From Myxococcota bacterium (lineage in GTDB: Bacteria; Myxococcota_A; UBA9160; UBA4427): 64,000 nucleotides of DNA. Where the stretch lies: contig JASMLK010000058.1 of NCBI GenBank assembly GCA_030748735.1, positions 1 through 64,000 on the forward strand, read 5' to 3'. The position numbers were made by a program, and so were the translations under genes. Of the stretch, positions 35,714 through 45,070 are shown one piece after another. Every line of letters begins with the position of its first letter. The stretch's first letter is position 1. The notes under the pieces are model-generated. The model was not told the DNA's origin, searched no databases, and was given only the letters and a program-made list of their open reading frames with translations.

Positions 35714-36373
35714 ATGCGCTCGGGAATGGTCGTGGCAGCGCTCATCTTTTCGATCGCGCTGCAGAGTGCCGCGTCTGCAGAAACTCCGTCGAGCTACGAG
35801 GGGCGGCTTCTATTCAACTCCTATTGCCTGCTCTGTCACGGTCCCGACGGAAAGGGAGGAGGCCCGCTCGCGAGGAAGATGGAGGTCGAGCCGGCGGACC
35901 TGACCCGCACCATTCGCACGAGAAGTGATGTGGCGCTCAAAAAGATCATCTCGGGCGAGGGGCGCCAATTCATCTCTGGCCGCGACCGGCACAACATCAT
36001 CAGCGACGCCATGCCCGAATGGAAGGACGTCTTCAGCGACGAGGAGATCGCCTCTCTGATCGCGTACTTGCGTTTTCTGAACGCCTCGAAGCACCCGCTC
36101 ATGGCCGACCCCGAAAAGGGACACGAGCTGTACCAGAAGTACTGCCGAGCATGCCATGGACTCGACGGGGAGGGTGACGGCGTGATGACTTCCCTGATCG
36201 ACATCGAGCCGATGGACCACACCAACAGCCTGAGCATGAACGAGATCAGCAACCTCGAGATGATCCGGGTCATCAAGAACGGCAAGGGTGACTACATGCC
36301 GGGCTGGAAGGACATCATCAGCGACGAGGACGTCAAAGCACTCGTGAGTTACATCCGCTTGCTGAGTCACTGA
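35714..36373 (+). CDS. Secreted di-heme c-type cytochrome
   Basis: Signal peptide MRSGMVVAALIFSIALQSAASA; two CxxCH motifs (CLLCH, CRACH); both halves end alike (MPEWKDVFSDEEIASLIAYLRFL / MPGWKDIISDEDVKALVSYIRLL). Confidence 0.93.
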   Translation: MRSGMVVAALIFSIALQSAASAETPSSYEGRLLFNSYCLLCHGPDGKGGGPLARKMEVEPADLTRTIRTRSDVALKKIISGEGRQFISGRDRHNIISDAMPEWKDVFSDEEIASLIAYLRFLNASKHPLMADPEKGHELYQKYCRACHGLDGEGDGVMTSLIDIEPMDHTNSLSMNEISNLEMIRVIKNGKGDYMPGWKDIISDEDVKALVSYIRLLSH

Positions 36374-36423
36374 TCGGACGAGCTTGGCTACGTTGCGGTG
36401 CGACCGAAGCGCCCAGGAGACGA

Positions 36424-38055
36424 TTGATGGAATGCGATGTGAAGCTCAGCGGAGGCCAGGTGATCGACGGCACGGGCGCGCCCGCGTCGGTTGCAGACGT
36501 GGCGATCACCGGCGGTTCGATCCAGGCCGTTGGAGACCTGTCCGACCTGTCCGCGGCACGTGAGGTCGACTGTACGGGGAGCTTCGTGGTGCCCGGGTTC
36601 ATCGACATCCATTCCCATTCAGACTGGATCGTGCCCGGCCGCGATTGTGGAGCACTCGTCGAACCGTTCATTCGTCAGGGCATGACGAGCCTCGTCGGTG
36701 GCAATTGCGGCTTCAGTCCTGCGCCGGTCAGCGACCGCAGTCGCTCCTCGGCCCGCAAGAGCAGTCTGCTCATGGTCGACGAGCCGGTCGAACCACGCTG
36801 GGACACCATGGCGCAGTTCCTCGACGGCCTGGAAGAGACGGGGGTTCCGTTGAACGTCGCGGAGCTGGTGGGCCACGGTGCGGTTCGCAGTGCAGTCAGT
36901 GGTGCGCTCGATCCGGCCGAACCCGACGACGATGCTCTGCGCGAAATGGAGCGCTTGTTTCGCGAATCCCTCGATGCGGGTTGTGTGGGGATCAGTACGG
37001 GCCTCGGCTACGCGCCCGGCATCTTCGCGGGCGCGCGGGAACTGGCTGCGGTAGCCGGCTTTGCGGCCGCTGCCGATGTCCTCTTTACCTCTCACGTGAA
37101 GGCGTATAGCTGGGTGAGCCCGGTCTTCCAGACCGACCCCGGCGAGATGCCCCACAACATCGCCGCGCTCCACGAAGTGATGAATGCGGCTCGCGAGGGT
37201 GGGGCGCGCCTGCAGCTTTCGCATCTCATCTTCGTCGGGCGCGAGACGTGGAAGACCTGCGGTCAGGCGATCGCGGCCGTCGAAGCCGAGCGGGAGCGCG
37301 GGCTCGACGTGGCCTTCGATGCCTTTCCCTACACGGCGGGCAACACGACGGCGGCGGTGCTCTTTCCGCCGGAGATGCTGCCTCATCTCGAATCGATCCT
37401 GCAGGACCCGGAAGCGCTCGAAGGCGTGAAGGCGTTGGGGCACGACGTATTCTCGAAGATCGGCTTCTTCCTGGAAGACATCCAGATCATGAACGCCAAC
37501 GCGGCGCGCTTCGACGAATACAACGGGCTCTTTGTGGGGGAAGCAGCGAAACGCGCGGGGATGGATGCGTGGGAGTTCTACGCGCGCATGGTCGTGGATA
37601 GCCAGCGCAACGCCCGCGTCTTGAATCACACCTACAGCGGACACGAAGGTGAAGAGGCCGCGCTACGCGCAGTGCTCGCTCACCCCCTCTGCACGATCGA
37701 GACCGACACCATCCTCACCGAGAACGGCCACCAGAACCCTGCGAGCTTCGGCACCTTCCCGCGCGTGCTCCACACCTACGTGCGCGAGGGGCTCTTCTCA
37801 CTCGAAGAGGCGGTGCGAAAGATGACCGGAGCGCCGGCCGAACGTCTCGGTTGGACCGACCGCGGCTTCGTGCGCGAAGGAGCCGCGGCGGACATCGTCG
37901 TCTTCGACGACGAGCGCCTGCGCGACACCGCCACCTTCGAGACGCCCGATCGTTTTCCCACAGGCATCGATCACGTGTTCATCAACGGCGCCCACGTAGT
38001 CGATGGCGACACCTATGATGCCGGAGCTTCCGCGGGCCGCGTTCTGCGCGGATAG
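36424..38055 (+). CDS. N-acyl-D-amino-acid deacylase-type amidohydrolase
   Basis: KLSGGQVIDGTGAPASVADVAITGGSIQAVGDL...DCTGSFVVPGFIDIHSHSDWIV...QGMTSLVGGNCGFSPAPV...CVGISTGLGYAPGIFAG. Confidence 0.87.
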   Translation: MMECDVKLSGGQVIDGTGAPASVADVAITGGSIQAVGDLSDLSAAREVDCTGSFVVPGFIDIHSHSDWIVPGRDCGALVEPFIRQGMTSLVGGNCGFSPAPVSDRSRSSARKSSLLMVDEPVEPRWDTMAQFLDGLEETGVPLNVAELVGHGAVRSAVSGALDPAEPDDDALREMERLFRESLDAGCVGISTGLGYAPGIFAGARELAAVAGFAAAADVLFTSHVKAYSWVSPVFQTDPGEMPHNIAALHEVMNAAREGGARLQLSHLIFVGRETWKTCGQAIAAVEAERERGLDVAFDAFPYTAGNTTAAVLFPPEMLPHLESILQDPEALEGVKALGHDVFSKIGFFLEDIQIMNANAARFDEYNGLFVGEAAKRAGMDAWEFYARMVVDSQRNARVLNHTYSGHEGEEAALRAVLAHPLCTIETDTILTENGHQNPASFGTFPRVLHTYVREGLFSLEEAVRKMTGAPAERLGWTDRGFVREGAAADIVVFDDERLRDTATFETPDRFPTGIDHVFINGAHVVDGDTYDAGASAGRVLRG

Positions 38056-38090
38056 GTGGTACGTCGAACGCGGGTGTCTCGATTTGGAGA

Positions 38091-39272
38091 TCAGGATGCT
38101 GTCGGTGCGGCGCCTGCGACGGCTGCCCGCCAGCGTGGAGCCACGATGCCGTTGAGGATCGCCAATGCGATCAGCGACATCGCTCCCGCCGTCAGGAAGG
38201 CGGCGCGATAGTCGATACCGCTCGCGATCAATCCAAAGAGCGGGCCGATCACCGCGTTGGCGATGTCGAAGAAGCCCGTGTAGGTCGCCATCGCCGCACC
38301 CCGTTCGTTCGGGGGCACCCCCGCTACTGCGACCGCGATGAACGAGGGCGACTGCAGTGAGAGCCCACAGGCCAGCATCGCAGCACCGACGAACAAGCCG
38401 GCGGGTGCTTTCCAGAACGCCACCACGAGCGCCGCGACTACGGTGAGGCCGAGTGCGAGCGAGCCGGCGCGGATCGGTCCGATCTGGTCGGGGACACGAC
38501 CGAAGGCGATACGCACGATCACGATGGTGATCGACGACACGAGGAAGATGGCCCCCACATCGTCGAGTCCAACTTCGCGCGCGTAGAGGGGAACGAACAT
38601 CATGAAACCATTGAAGGCGAAGACCCCGAACAGCGACACCGAACCCGGCCAAAGCGCATTGGGGTGCACCAGCGGCGCCGGGACGGCGTGGGGATCGCCG
38701 GGACGATGGGAAAGCTGCGTGGCGATCAACCCGGCGCTCAGTGTGGCTCCGGCGGCCACGAACCAGATCCACCCATAGCCCAACAGTGCGAGCAGGGCCT
38801 CGGCCGCCGAAGGCCCGAGCCCCATCCCGATGTGAAACGAAATGAGAATGTAGGAAGCAGCCTCGCTGCGTCGCGATTCGGGAGCCAGTTCGATCGAGAG
38901 CATCGTCGACGCGGTCATCACCGCAGCATTGCCGCACCCCAGGATGAGACGTGCCGCGATCGCACCGGGCACCGATGGAATCGCCGCCAGGACACACATT
39001 GCCAGCGTTGCGAATGCCGAGCCGACGACGAGTACGCGCCTCGCACCGCGCATGTCGCCGAGCCTGCCGAACCACATGCGGGTGAATAGGGCCGAGACCG
39101 CCATCGAGCCCATCACCACGCCCGCCGTCACCTCGGTCCCACCGAGTTCGTCGACGACGTAGCGCGGCAAGAGCGCATTGAGCGCACCGTTGCCGAGGAA
39201 GTACACGCTCGCGCACGCCATCAACGTCCAGAACTCGGGCGTGAGCAGGGACTCGGGTCGGGGCTTCGTCAA
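38091..39272 (-). CDS. MFS transporter
   Basis: 12-TM-like hydrophobic pattern with LFTRMWFGRLGDMRGARRVLVVGSAF and VPDQIGPIRAGSLAL loops; 393 aa. Confidence 0.87.
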   Translation of the reverse strand: MTKPRPESLLTPEFWTLMACASVYFLGNGALNALLPRYVVDELGGTEVTAGVVMGSMAVSALFTRMWFGRLGDMRGARRVLVVGSAFATLAMCVLAAIPSVPGAIAARLILGCGNAAVMTASTMLSIELAPESRRSEAASYILISFHIGMGLGPSAAEALLALLGYGWIWFVAAGATLSAGLIATQLSHRPGDPHAVPAPLVHPNALWPGSVSLFGVFAFNGFMMFVPLYAREVGLDDVGAIFLVSSITIVIVRIAFGRVPDQIGPIRAGSLALGLTVVAALVVAFWKAPAGLFVGAAMLACGLSLQSPSFIAVAVAGVPPNERGAAMATYTGFFDIANAVIGPLFGLIASGIDYRAAFLTAGAMSLIALAILNGIVAPRWRAAVAGAAPTAS

Positions 39273-39574
39273 TCTTCCGTATCCGAGGACTTCATCCAGG
39301 CGTGGGCATAGCGATCGCCCACGATTCGATCGGGTGTGAAGAGCGCGTCGAGGTGGTCGATCCGTTCAGCGTCGAGCTCGATTTCGGCTGCGGCCGCGTT
39401 CTCTTCGAGGCCGTAGGCGTTCGCCGTGTCGAAGAAGGTGACGCCGATTTCGATCGCGCGGTGCAGCGTCTTTTCCGCTTCGTCGGGGTCGGCCTTGCCG
39501 TAGCTGTCCGTCATGCTCATGCAGCCGAGGCCAATGGCGCTGACATCGAGCGCGCCGAGGGTGCGTCGCTTCAT
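39269..39574 (-). pseudogene. Aldo/keto reductase remnant with apparent in-frame internal deletion
   Basis: 101 aa: N-terminus MKRRTLGALDVSAIGLGCMSMTDSYGKADPDEAEKTLHRAIEIGVTFFDTANAYGLEEN joined to C-terminus AAAAEIELDAERIDHLDALFTPDRIVGDRYAHAWMKSSDTED; the whole barrel core is absent. Confidence 0.72.
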
Positions 39575-39726
39575 GGGTTCGTCCTTGGAGTTGAAGATTC
39601 GACTGTATCAGGGTCAGGAGGCCGCCGAACGCATCGGGGTGTCGTGGGTGAAGCGTCGCAGCCACCCGCGCGAGGATCCGCTATCACAAGTCCACCCGAT
39701 AGCCCATCCGGGAGAGGAGCACAGAC

Positions 39727-40368
39727 ATGCCCAGACTGCGACAGGTGTCCCGCAAGGACGCCCACCCGACTGCCATCACCATCTACGACATGCTCTTCGC
39801 TGACCGCGACCCGGTGGCAGAGCCCGGCACGGCCACTGGCACGCCGGGCAATTGGTGGACCGTCTTCGCTGGTGTGCCCGACGCCTTCGATCACACGACG
39901 TCGGGCTTTGCGTTCTACCGCAGTCCGAACCGCGAACTCTCAGCGCAACTACGCGAACTCGGTCAGCTCCGTGCGGGTTACGTGGTGGGCAGCAAGTTCG
40001 TCTTCTCGCAGCACTGCAAGGCCTCGCGTGATGTCGGCCTCAGCGAAGAGAAGATCGAGGCCATCCGCGCGTGGCCGGTAGCCGACTGCTACTCGCCCGT
40101 CGAGCGCGCGGTTCTGGCGTACACCGACTGCCTGGTACTCGAGAACGGGCGCGTACCCGACGCCGTCTTCGATGCCCTGCGCGCAGAACTCAACGACACC
40201 GAGATTCTCGAGTTCACCTACATCACGTGCACGTACGCGATGCACGCGACGATGAGCCGGGCACTCCGCCTCGAATACGACGACGTCGACGACCCGATCG
40301 TCGAGGTCGCGGCCCCCGAAGGCGCGTCGGCGGACGTGATGGCGGCGGTGGACGCGGCGGACGAGTAG
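39727..40368 (+). CDS. Carboxymuconolactone decarboxylase (AhpD-like) family protein
   Basis: FAFYRSPNRELSAQLRELGQLRAGYVVGSKFVFSQHCKASRDVGLSEEKIEAIRAWPVADCYSPVERAVLAYTDCLVLENGRVPDAVFDALRAELNDTEILEFTYITCTYAMHATMSRAL (Cys replaced by Ser in the usual CxxC: SKFVFSQHCKA). Confidence 0.8.
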   Translation: MPRLRQVSRKDAHPTAITIYDMLFADRDPVAEPGTATGTPGNWWTVFAGVPDAFDHTTSGFAFYRSPNRELSAQLRELGQLRAGYVVGSKFVFSQHCKASRDVGLSEEKIEAIRAWPVADCYSPVERAVLAYTDCLVLENGRVPDAVFDALRAELNDTEILEFTYITCTYAMHATMSRALRLEYDDVDDPIVEVAAPEGASADVMAAVDAADE

Positions 40369-40395
40369 CCCGCCGCGAGCCGCTCGCGTCTTCGC

Positions 40396-41637
40396 TCAGA
40401 CCCGTTCGATGATGATCGCCGGCGCCATGCCGCCGCCGGCACACATCGTGATCAGGCCGCGTTGCTGGTCGGTGCGTTCCAATTCGTCGAGCACCGTGCC
40501 GATCAGGATCGAACCCGTTGCACCGATCGGGTGACCGAGCGCCATCGCGCCGCCGTTCACGTTGACCTTTTCGCGGTCGAGGTCGAGGTCGCGGATGAAC
40601 TTCTCGGCCACCACCGAAAACGCCTCGTTGATCTCGAACAGATCGATGTCTTCCTTCTTCAGCCCCGCCCTGGCGAGCACCTTCTTCGCGGCGGGAACCG
40701 GAGCGTTGAGCATCAGGGTCGGACAGTCGCCCATGTTGGCGGTCGCCACGATGCGCGCGCGGGCCTTCATGCCGGTGCGCTTCATGTAGTCCTCTGAAGC
40801 CAGTAGCAGTGCGGCCGCACCATCTACGACACCCGAAGAGTTGCCCGCGTGATGGATGTGGTCGAACTCGGTGATCTGCGGGTACTTCTGACGGATCAAG
40901 TCGCCGTAGGTCGTCCCGGCTTCGTCGACCGGGATGTCGGCCCAGGCGCTGAACACGGGCTTGAGCTTCGCGAGACCTTCCATCGTCGTGCCGCCGCGCG
41001 GGAACTCTTCGTGATCGAGCGCGAGGGAACCGTCGAGGTTGTAGACGGGAACGAGCGACTTGTCGAAGCGCTTCTCTTCGATCGCGCGAGCGGCGCGGTC
41101 CTGGGAAACCACGGCGAGTTCGTCGACGGCCTGGCGGTCGATCCCTTCGAGGGTCGCGATCGCGTCGGCGCAAACACCCTGCTGCGATTGCGGGTGCTTT
41201 TCGCGCAAGCGGAGGTTGCCGTTGTCCATCATCGGGGGCTTCGTGGGGTCAGCCGTGGCCGCCGTGTAACTCATCATCTCGGTGCCACCGGCGATCACGA
41301 GATCTTCCATGCCCGACATGACTTCGGCTGCGGCGAGGTTCACGGCCGTGATGCCCGAACCACAGAAGCGGTCGAGAGTCACGCCCGAAGCCTTCACGTC
41401 ATAGCCGGCGTCGAGTGCGGCCATGCGGCCGAGGTCGCCACTCTGGTCGCCACGTTGCGAACTGGTTCCCCAGATGATGTCGTCGACCTCCGAAGTATCG
41501 AGGCTGTTTCGATCGGCGATCGCTTTCAAGACCGTTGCGCCGAGATGCTGGGGGTGAAAGTGCGCGAGTGCGCCCTTGCCGACCTTTCCGATGCCGCGGG
41601 GCGTGCGACATGCGTCGACGATGAATGCTTCTGCCAT
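40396..41637 (-). CDS. Acetyl-CoA C-acyltransferase (thiolase)
   Basis: AEAFIVDACRTPRGIGKVGKGALAHFHPQHLGATVLKAI...VTLDRFCGSGITAVNLAAAEVMSGMEDLVIAGGTEMMS...INEAFSVVAEKFIRDL...NVNGGAMALGHPIGATGSILI...ITMCAGGGMAPAIIIERV. Confidence 0.95.
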   Translation of the reverse strand: MAEAFIVDACRTPRGIGKVGKGALAHFHPQHLGATVLKAIADRNSLDTSEVDDIIWGTSSQRGDQSGDLGRMAALDAGYDVKASGVTLDRFCGSGITAVNLAAAEVMSGMEDLVIAGGTEMMSYTAATADPTKPPMMDNGNLRLREKHPQSQQGVCADAIATLEGIDRQAVDELAVVSQDRAARAIEEKRFDKSLVPVYNLDGSLALDHEEFPRGGTTMEGLAKLKPVFSAWADIPVDEAGTTYGDLIRQKYPQITEFDHIHHAGNSSGVVDGAAALLLASEDYMKRTGMKARARIVATANMGDCPTLMLNAPVPAAKKVLARAGLKKEDIDLFEINEAFSVVAEKFIRDLDLDREKVNVNGGAMALGHPIGATGSILIGTVLDELERTDQQRGLITMCAGGGMAPAIIIERV

Positions 41638-41695
41638 GGGGGTCTCCTTGTCCTGGGGCAGCTTGGTGAAGGCGAAGGGTGTATCTCGCGCGGCG

Positions 41696-42127
41696 TCATG
41701 TCAACGCAATGCCATCTGCCTTTACGAAAGTCCCACCCTTCACGATGACGTCGACTGCGCTCAGTGCGTGCAGGTCGACGAGCGGGTCTCCCTTCACGGC
41801 GATGAGATCGGCGCGTTTGCCCTTCGCGATGGAGCCGATCTCGTCCTGCATGTCGATGATCTGGGCGTTCAGCGACGTCGCCCTGCGAAGGATGTCGGCA
41901 TTGGGAATGCCGGCGTTCGCGAAGTGCTGGAGTTCATCCTTGTAGCGCCCGAAGAACTGGGTCCATGGATTCCCGATGTCGGATCCGATCCCGACGTTCG
42001 CACCCATGCGGTAGAGGTTCTTCAGGTTCTCCATCACGTTGACGGCCAGCGATTGTTCGTCGATCCAGCCGACGACGAGGTGTCGCGGGATGGTGCCTGT
42101 GGTGGCGATGCCCGGGCCGATACGCAT
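41696..42127 (-). pseudogene. C-terminal remnant of an amidohydrolase
   Basis: IATTGTIPRHLVVGWIDEQSLAVNVMENLKNLYRMGANVGIGSDIGNPWTQFFGRYKDELQHFANAGIPNADILRRATSLNAQIIDMQDEIGSIAKGKRADLIAVKGDPLVDLHALSAVDVIVKGGTFVKADG; lacks the N-terminal metal-binding HxH half; frame closed upstream by an in-frame stop. Confidence 0.68.
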
Positions 42128-42151
42128 GAAGAATTGCAGTCGAAGGAGCGA

Positions 42152-42970
42152 TCAGCGCCCCTTGAAGACCGGCTTGCGCTTTTCGATCCACCAGGCACGG
42201 GCCCCCTCGGTGTAGTCTTCGGTCTTGAAGCCGTGCACGAGGGCGGCGTGTTCGCGTTCGACCTGGGTGGCGATGTTGTCTTCGCGCAGTCCGCGGTAGA
42301 TCAGCTGTTTGGTGAGTTCCATGCCGACCGGGCCATTGCCCGCGATCTTCTCGGCGTAGGTCATTGCGGTGGGCATCACTTCTTCGCGGGGTACCGAGCG
42401 GGTGACCAGGCCGATGCGTTCGGCTTCGTCTCCTTCGAGCAGGTCGCCCGTCAAGAGGAGCTCGGACGCCTTGGTGAGTCCGACGATGCGAGGCAGGAGC
42501 CAGGTCAGACCGCCTTCGGGCGGCAACGCGTAGCGATGGGTCGAAGCCATTCCGATCTTCGCGTCGCTGGCGATCACCCGTAGGTCACACGCCATTGCGA
42601 TCGCGAAACCACCCCCGACCGCGGGACCATTGATTGCCGCGATGGTGGGCTTTTCCAGCTGACTCACTTCGACCCCGAACCAGCCGATCGGCTCGAGGTC
42701 CTTGCGCCGACTCTCGATCTCGACCGCGCCGGGCACGGGTTTCCCCATGGCCAACGCGATCAGCATTTCGGTGTCTGCGCCCGTGTTGAAACCGCGCCCA
42801 CGTCCCGTAAAGACGACGCAACGGACGTCGTCGTCCTGGCGTGCCTTGTCGATGGCTGCGGGAAGGGCCTCGACCATGCGCCCCGTCATCGCGTTCAGCT
42901 TTTCGGGGTTGTCGAAGGTGATCTTCGCGATGTGGTTGGCCTTCTCGTAGAGAAGGTCGTCGAATTCCAT
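42152..42970 (-). CDS. Enoyl-CoA hydratase/isomerase family protein
   Basis: LLYEKANHIAKITFDNPEKLNAMTGRMVEALPAAIDKARQDDDVRCVVFTGRGRGFNTGADTEML...PTIAAINGPAVGGGFAIAMACDLRVIASDAKIGMAST. Confidence 0.93.
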   Translation of the reverse strand: MEFDDLLYEKANHIAKITFDNPEKLNAMTGRMVEALPAAIDKARQDDDVRCVVFTGRGRGFNTGADTEMLIALAMGKPVPGAVEIESRRKDLEPIGWFGVEVSQLEKPTIAAINGPAVGGGFAIAMACDLRVIASDAKIGMASTHRYALPPEGGLTWLLPRIVGLTKASELLLTGDLLEGDEAERIGLVTRSVPREEVMPTAMTYAEKIAGNGPVGMELTKQLIYRGLREDNIATQVEREHAALVHGFKTEDYTEGARAWWIEKRKPVFKGR

Positions 42971-43010
42971 CTTCGGTTCCTTGTTCGTGTCCGCGAGATG
43001 CTTTGCGGCC

Positions 43011-44081
43011 TCAGCCGTGGTTTTCGAGGATCGTGCCCAGCAACCCCTTGGCGACGTTCACCTCGTACGGGTCGGTGTCTTCGGGGAGCAGCCCGAGCCT
43101 CTTGTAGATGCACATGATGCGCTGAATGATGACGGCGAGGCGCCAGGACGAGAACAGCTCCCACCACTCGACGTCGCACAGTTCGTGGCCGCTCAGCTCC
43201 TCGTAGCGTGTATAGGTGTCTTCTCGCCCGGGTAGGTGGGGCAAGCGCTCCACCCCCAGCCCCTCGGAGAGAAAGCGATCCATGAAGAGCCAGTGGGCGA
43301 TGTCCTCTTCGGGTGGTCCCAGGCTAGCGAGTTCCCAGTCGAGCAGAGCTGTGGCCCGGGTGCCCTGAAAGATGATGTTGCCGGGCTTGGCGTCGCCCCA
43401 GGTGATCCCCGTTGGCCCTTCGGCCGGCATTCGCTTTCGCAGCCGGGTCAGGCCTTCCTCGAGCAGGGGCGCTTGCTGGTCTTCACCCAATACGCCACGC
43501 ATGAAGACCTCCCACGAGTCGAGCTTGGTCTCCACACCCGGCTTGTGCCAACCCTTCGCGAGGAAGGAAAGGTCTATGGTCTGCGGATCGATCGTGCGCA
43601 GCTTCACCATCGCATCGACACCGCTCCACCAGACCGCCGCCTGGTCTTCGGGCGAAGCATCGTGGAGCCAGCCTTCGGCGTGGTAGGAGGGATTGTCGAT
43701 CGGCACCCATCCGTCCACGCGCTCCATCAGGTAGAAGGGAGCTCCCAGGAGATCGGAGTCGGTGTGGCAGGCCACCATGCGGGCGATCGGTACTTCGGAT
43801 CGTTCGCTGATCAGCTTCTGCAACTCGAACATGCGCGGCATGTCGTATTCGGGGAAGAGTCCCTCGCCGAGCGGAGCGGCCTGCATAGCAAAGCCGCGGG
43901 TGCGCTCCCCGTCGGCGGTCTGGCACTGCACGTCGAACACGAAGGTCTCGTTGGAAAAACCGCTGCCCGAGGGTTTTGCCAGTTCGACGATCGATGCTAT
44001 CTCGACGCCCAGGGCCTCGGGCAGCCAGCGTTCGAGGGCGTCTTTCACCGTTTCGATGTCGCGAGTCTTGCCGCTCGTCAC
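43011..44081 (-). CDS. Phosphotransferase (APH) family protein
   Basis: SGFSNETFVFDVQCQ...PIARMVACHTDSDLLGAPFYLMERVDGWVP...GITWGDAKPGNIIFQGTRATALLDWELASLGPPEEDIAHWLF; APH catalytic region with D-A-K-P-G-N variant. Confidence 0.88.
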   Translation of the reverse strand: MTSGKTRDIETVKDALERWLPEALGVEIASIVELAKPSGSGFSNETFVFDVQCQTADGERTRGFAMQAAPLGEGLFPEYDMPRMFELQKLISERSEVPIARMVACHTDSDLLGAPFYLMERVDGWVPIDNPSYHAEGWLHDASPEDQAAVWWSGVDAMVKLRTIDPQTIDLSFLAKGWHKPGVETKLDSWEVFMRGVLGEDQQAPLLEEGLTRLRKRMPAEGPTGITWGDAKPGNIIFQGTRATALLDWELASLGPPEEDIAHWLFMDRFLSEGLGVERLPHLPGREDTYTRYEELSGHELCDVEWWELFSSWRLAVIIQRIMCIYKRLGLLPEDTDPYEVNVAKGLLGTILENHG

Positions 44082-45070
44082 GGCGTTGAGGCCTTGGGAG
44101 CAAAACGGCGGCGGGCCGCCGAGGCGCTCCAGTTGTCGTGGTCTTCACCGTATGCGGTCATGCCGTCGAAGCTCCACTCGGTGAGACAGTTCCAGCTGAA
44201 GAGATTGGGGTTGAGGTGCAGGCCGATGCGGTTCTGGCAGCGCCCTTCGGCGACGAGTTCGCGGCCGAGTTCGTCTTCGAGATCGAGGCGAACGCGAGTG
44301 GGCGCGCCGTCTTCCCGTTCGAGGACGGTGCGCCCGCCCTTCGCCGGGACGAGTTTCGAGTAGACCCCGTCGCGCAGCAGGAAGCCGTGGATCGGGATGC
44401 ACTGGTCGTCCTGGAAGGCCATCGTGATCGCGTGGAAGGCCTCGCTCGGGGACGCCGTCGCGTAGCTGTATCCACCGCGAATGGCACCCGAGTTGTGGAT
44501 GTCGTGGCCGATCTGGGAGCGCACGCCCCACGAGCGATCACGCATCCCATGAGCGTCGACCGTGATCTCCTCGTCGTGCAGGCGAATCGTTCCCGTGTAG
44601 TGGCCCGGTTGGTCGAGGTGTGAGCCAGCCAGGTAGTTGGGCGGGCAGACCGCCTCGAACGTGAGGTCGATCTCGAGTGCCCCTTCGTCGAGGTCGCGAT
44701 AGCGGACACGATAACGCTTCAGCGGTTCGAGGTTCTGGTAGTGAAGGCCACTGGCCAGCTCGATGTCGTCGAGGTCTGCATCCTTGGGGATGGGAATGTG
44801 CCAGAGGTTCTTCGCATAGTGGCAGCTCCAGAGGTCGCTCGCCGTATCGTCCCAGAGGTAGACACCGCTCGAACACACGCCCTGGTTCGGTCGAAAGAAC
44901 GGGTAGAGCTGTCCCGACAACTTCCGCTCGGGTACCGCAAAGGTGAACCAGCAGGTTTCGGTCCAGAAGGGATCGTCGTTGGTCGGGGGGTGGAACAGGT
45001 CGTCGGGGTGCAAGGGGCCTCCGCTTCGAGGGTCAGCGCATGTAGCGATCGTATTCGCCGAAGAACGCAA
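44078..45070 (-). CDS. Unknown-function protein A of a paralogous pair (DUF7064/7065-like; hedged family call)
   Basis: [59 protein letters not shown]...[31 protein letters not shown]; 4-bp overlap with the phosphotransferase gene. The true start is probably internal to this ORF. Confidence 0.65.
   Translation of the reverse strand: MRSSANTIATCADPRSGGPLHPDDLFHPPTNDDPFWTETCWFTFAVPERKLSGQLYPFFRPNQGVCSSGVYLWDDTASDLWSCHYAKNLWHIPIPKDADLDDIELASGLHYQNLEPLKRYRVRYRDLDEGALEIDLTFEAVCPPNYLAGSHLDQPGHYTGTIRLHDEEITVDAHGMRDRSWGVRSQIGHDIHNSGAIRGGYSYATASPSEAFHAITMAFQDDQCIPIHGFLLRDGVYSKLVPAKGGRTVLEREDGAPTRVRLDLEDELGRELVAEGRCQNRIGLHLNPNLFSWNCLTEWSFDGMTAYGEDHDNWSASAARRRFAPKASTP

Noticed and set aside
37798-39216. 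472-aa minus-strand ORF overlapping the MFS gene in another frame
   Set aside because: Arg-rich out-of-frame translation; the 393-aa MFS frame has the correct hydrophobic pattern.
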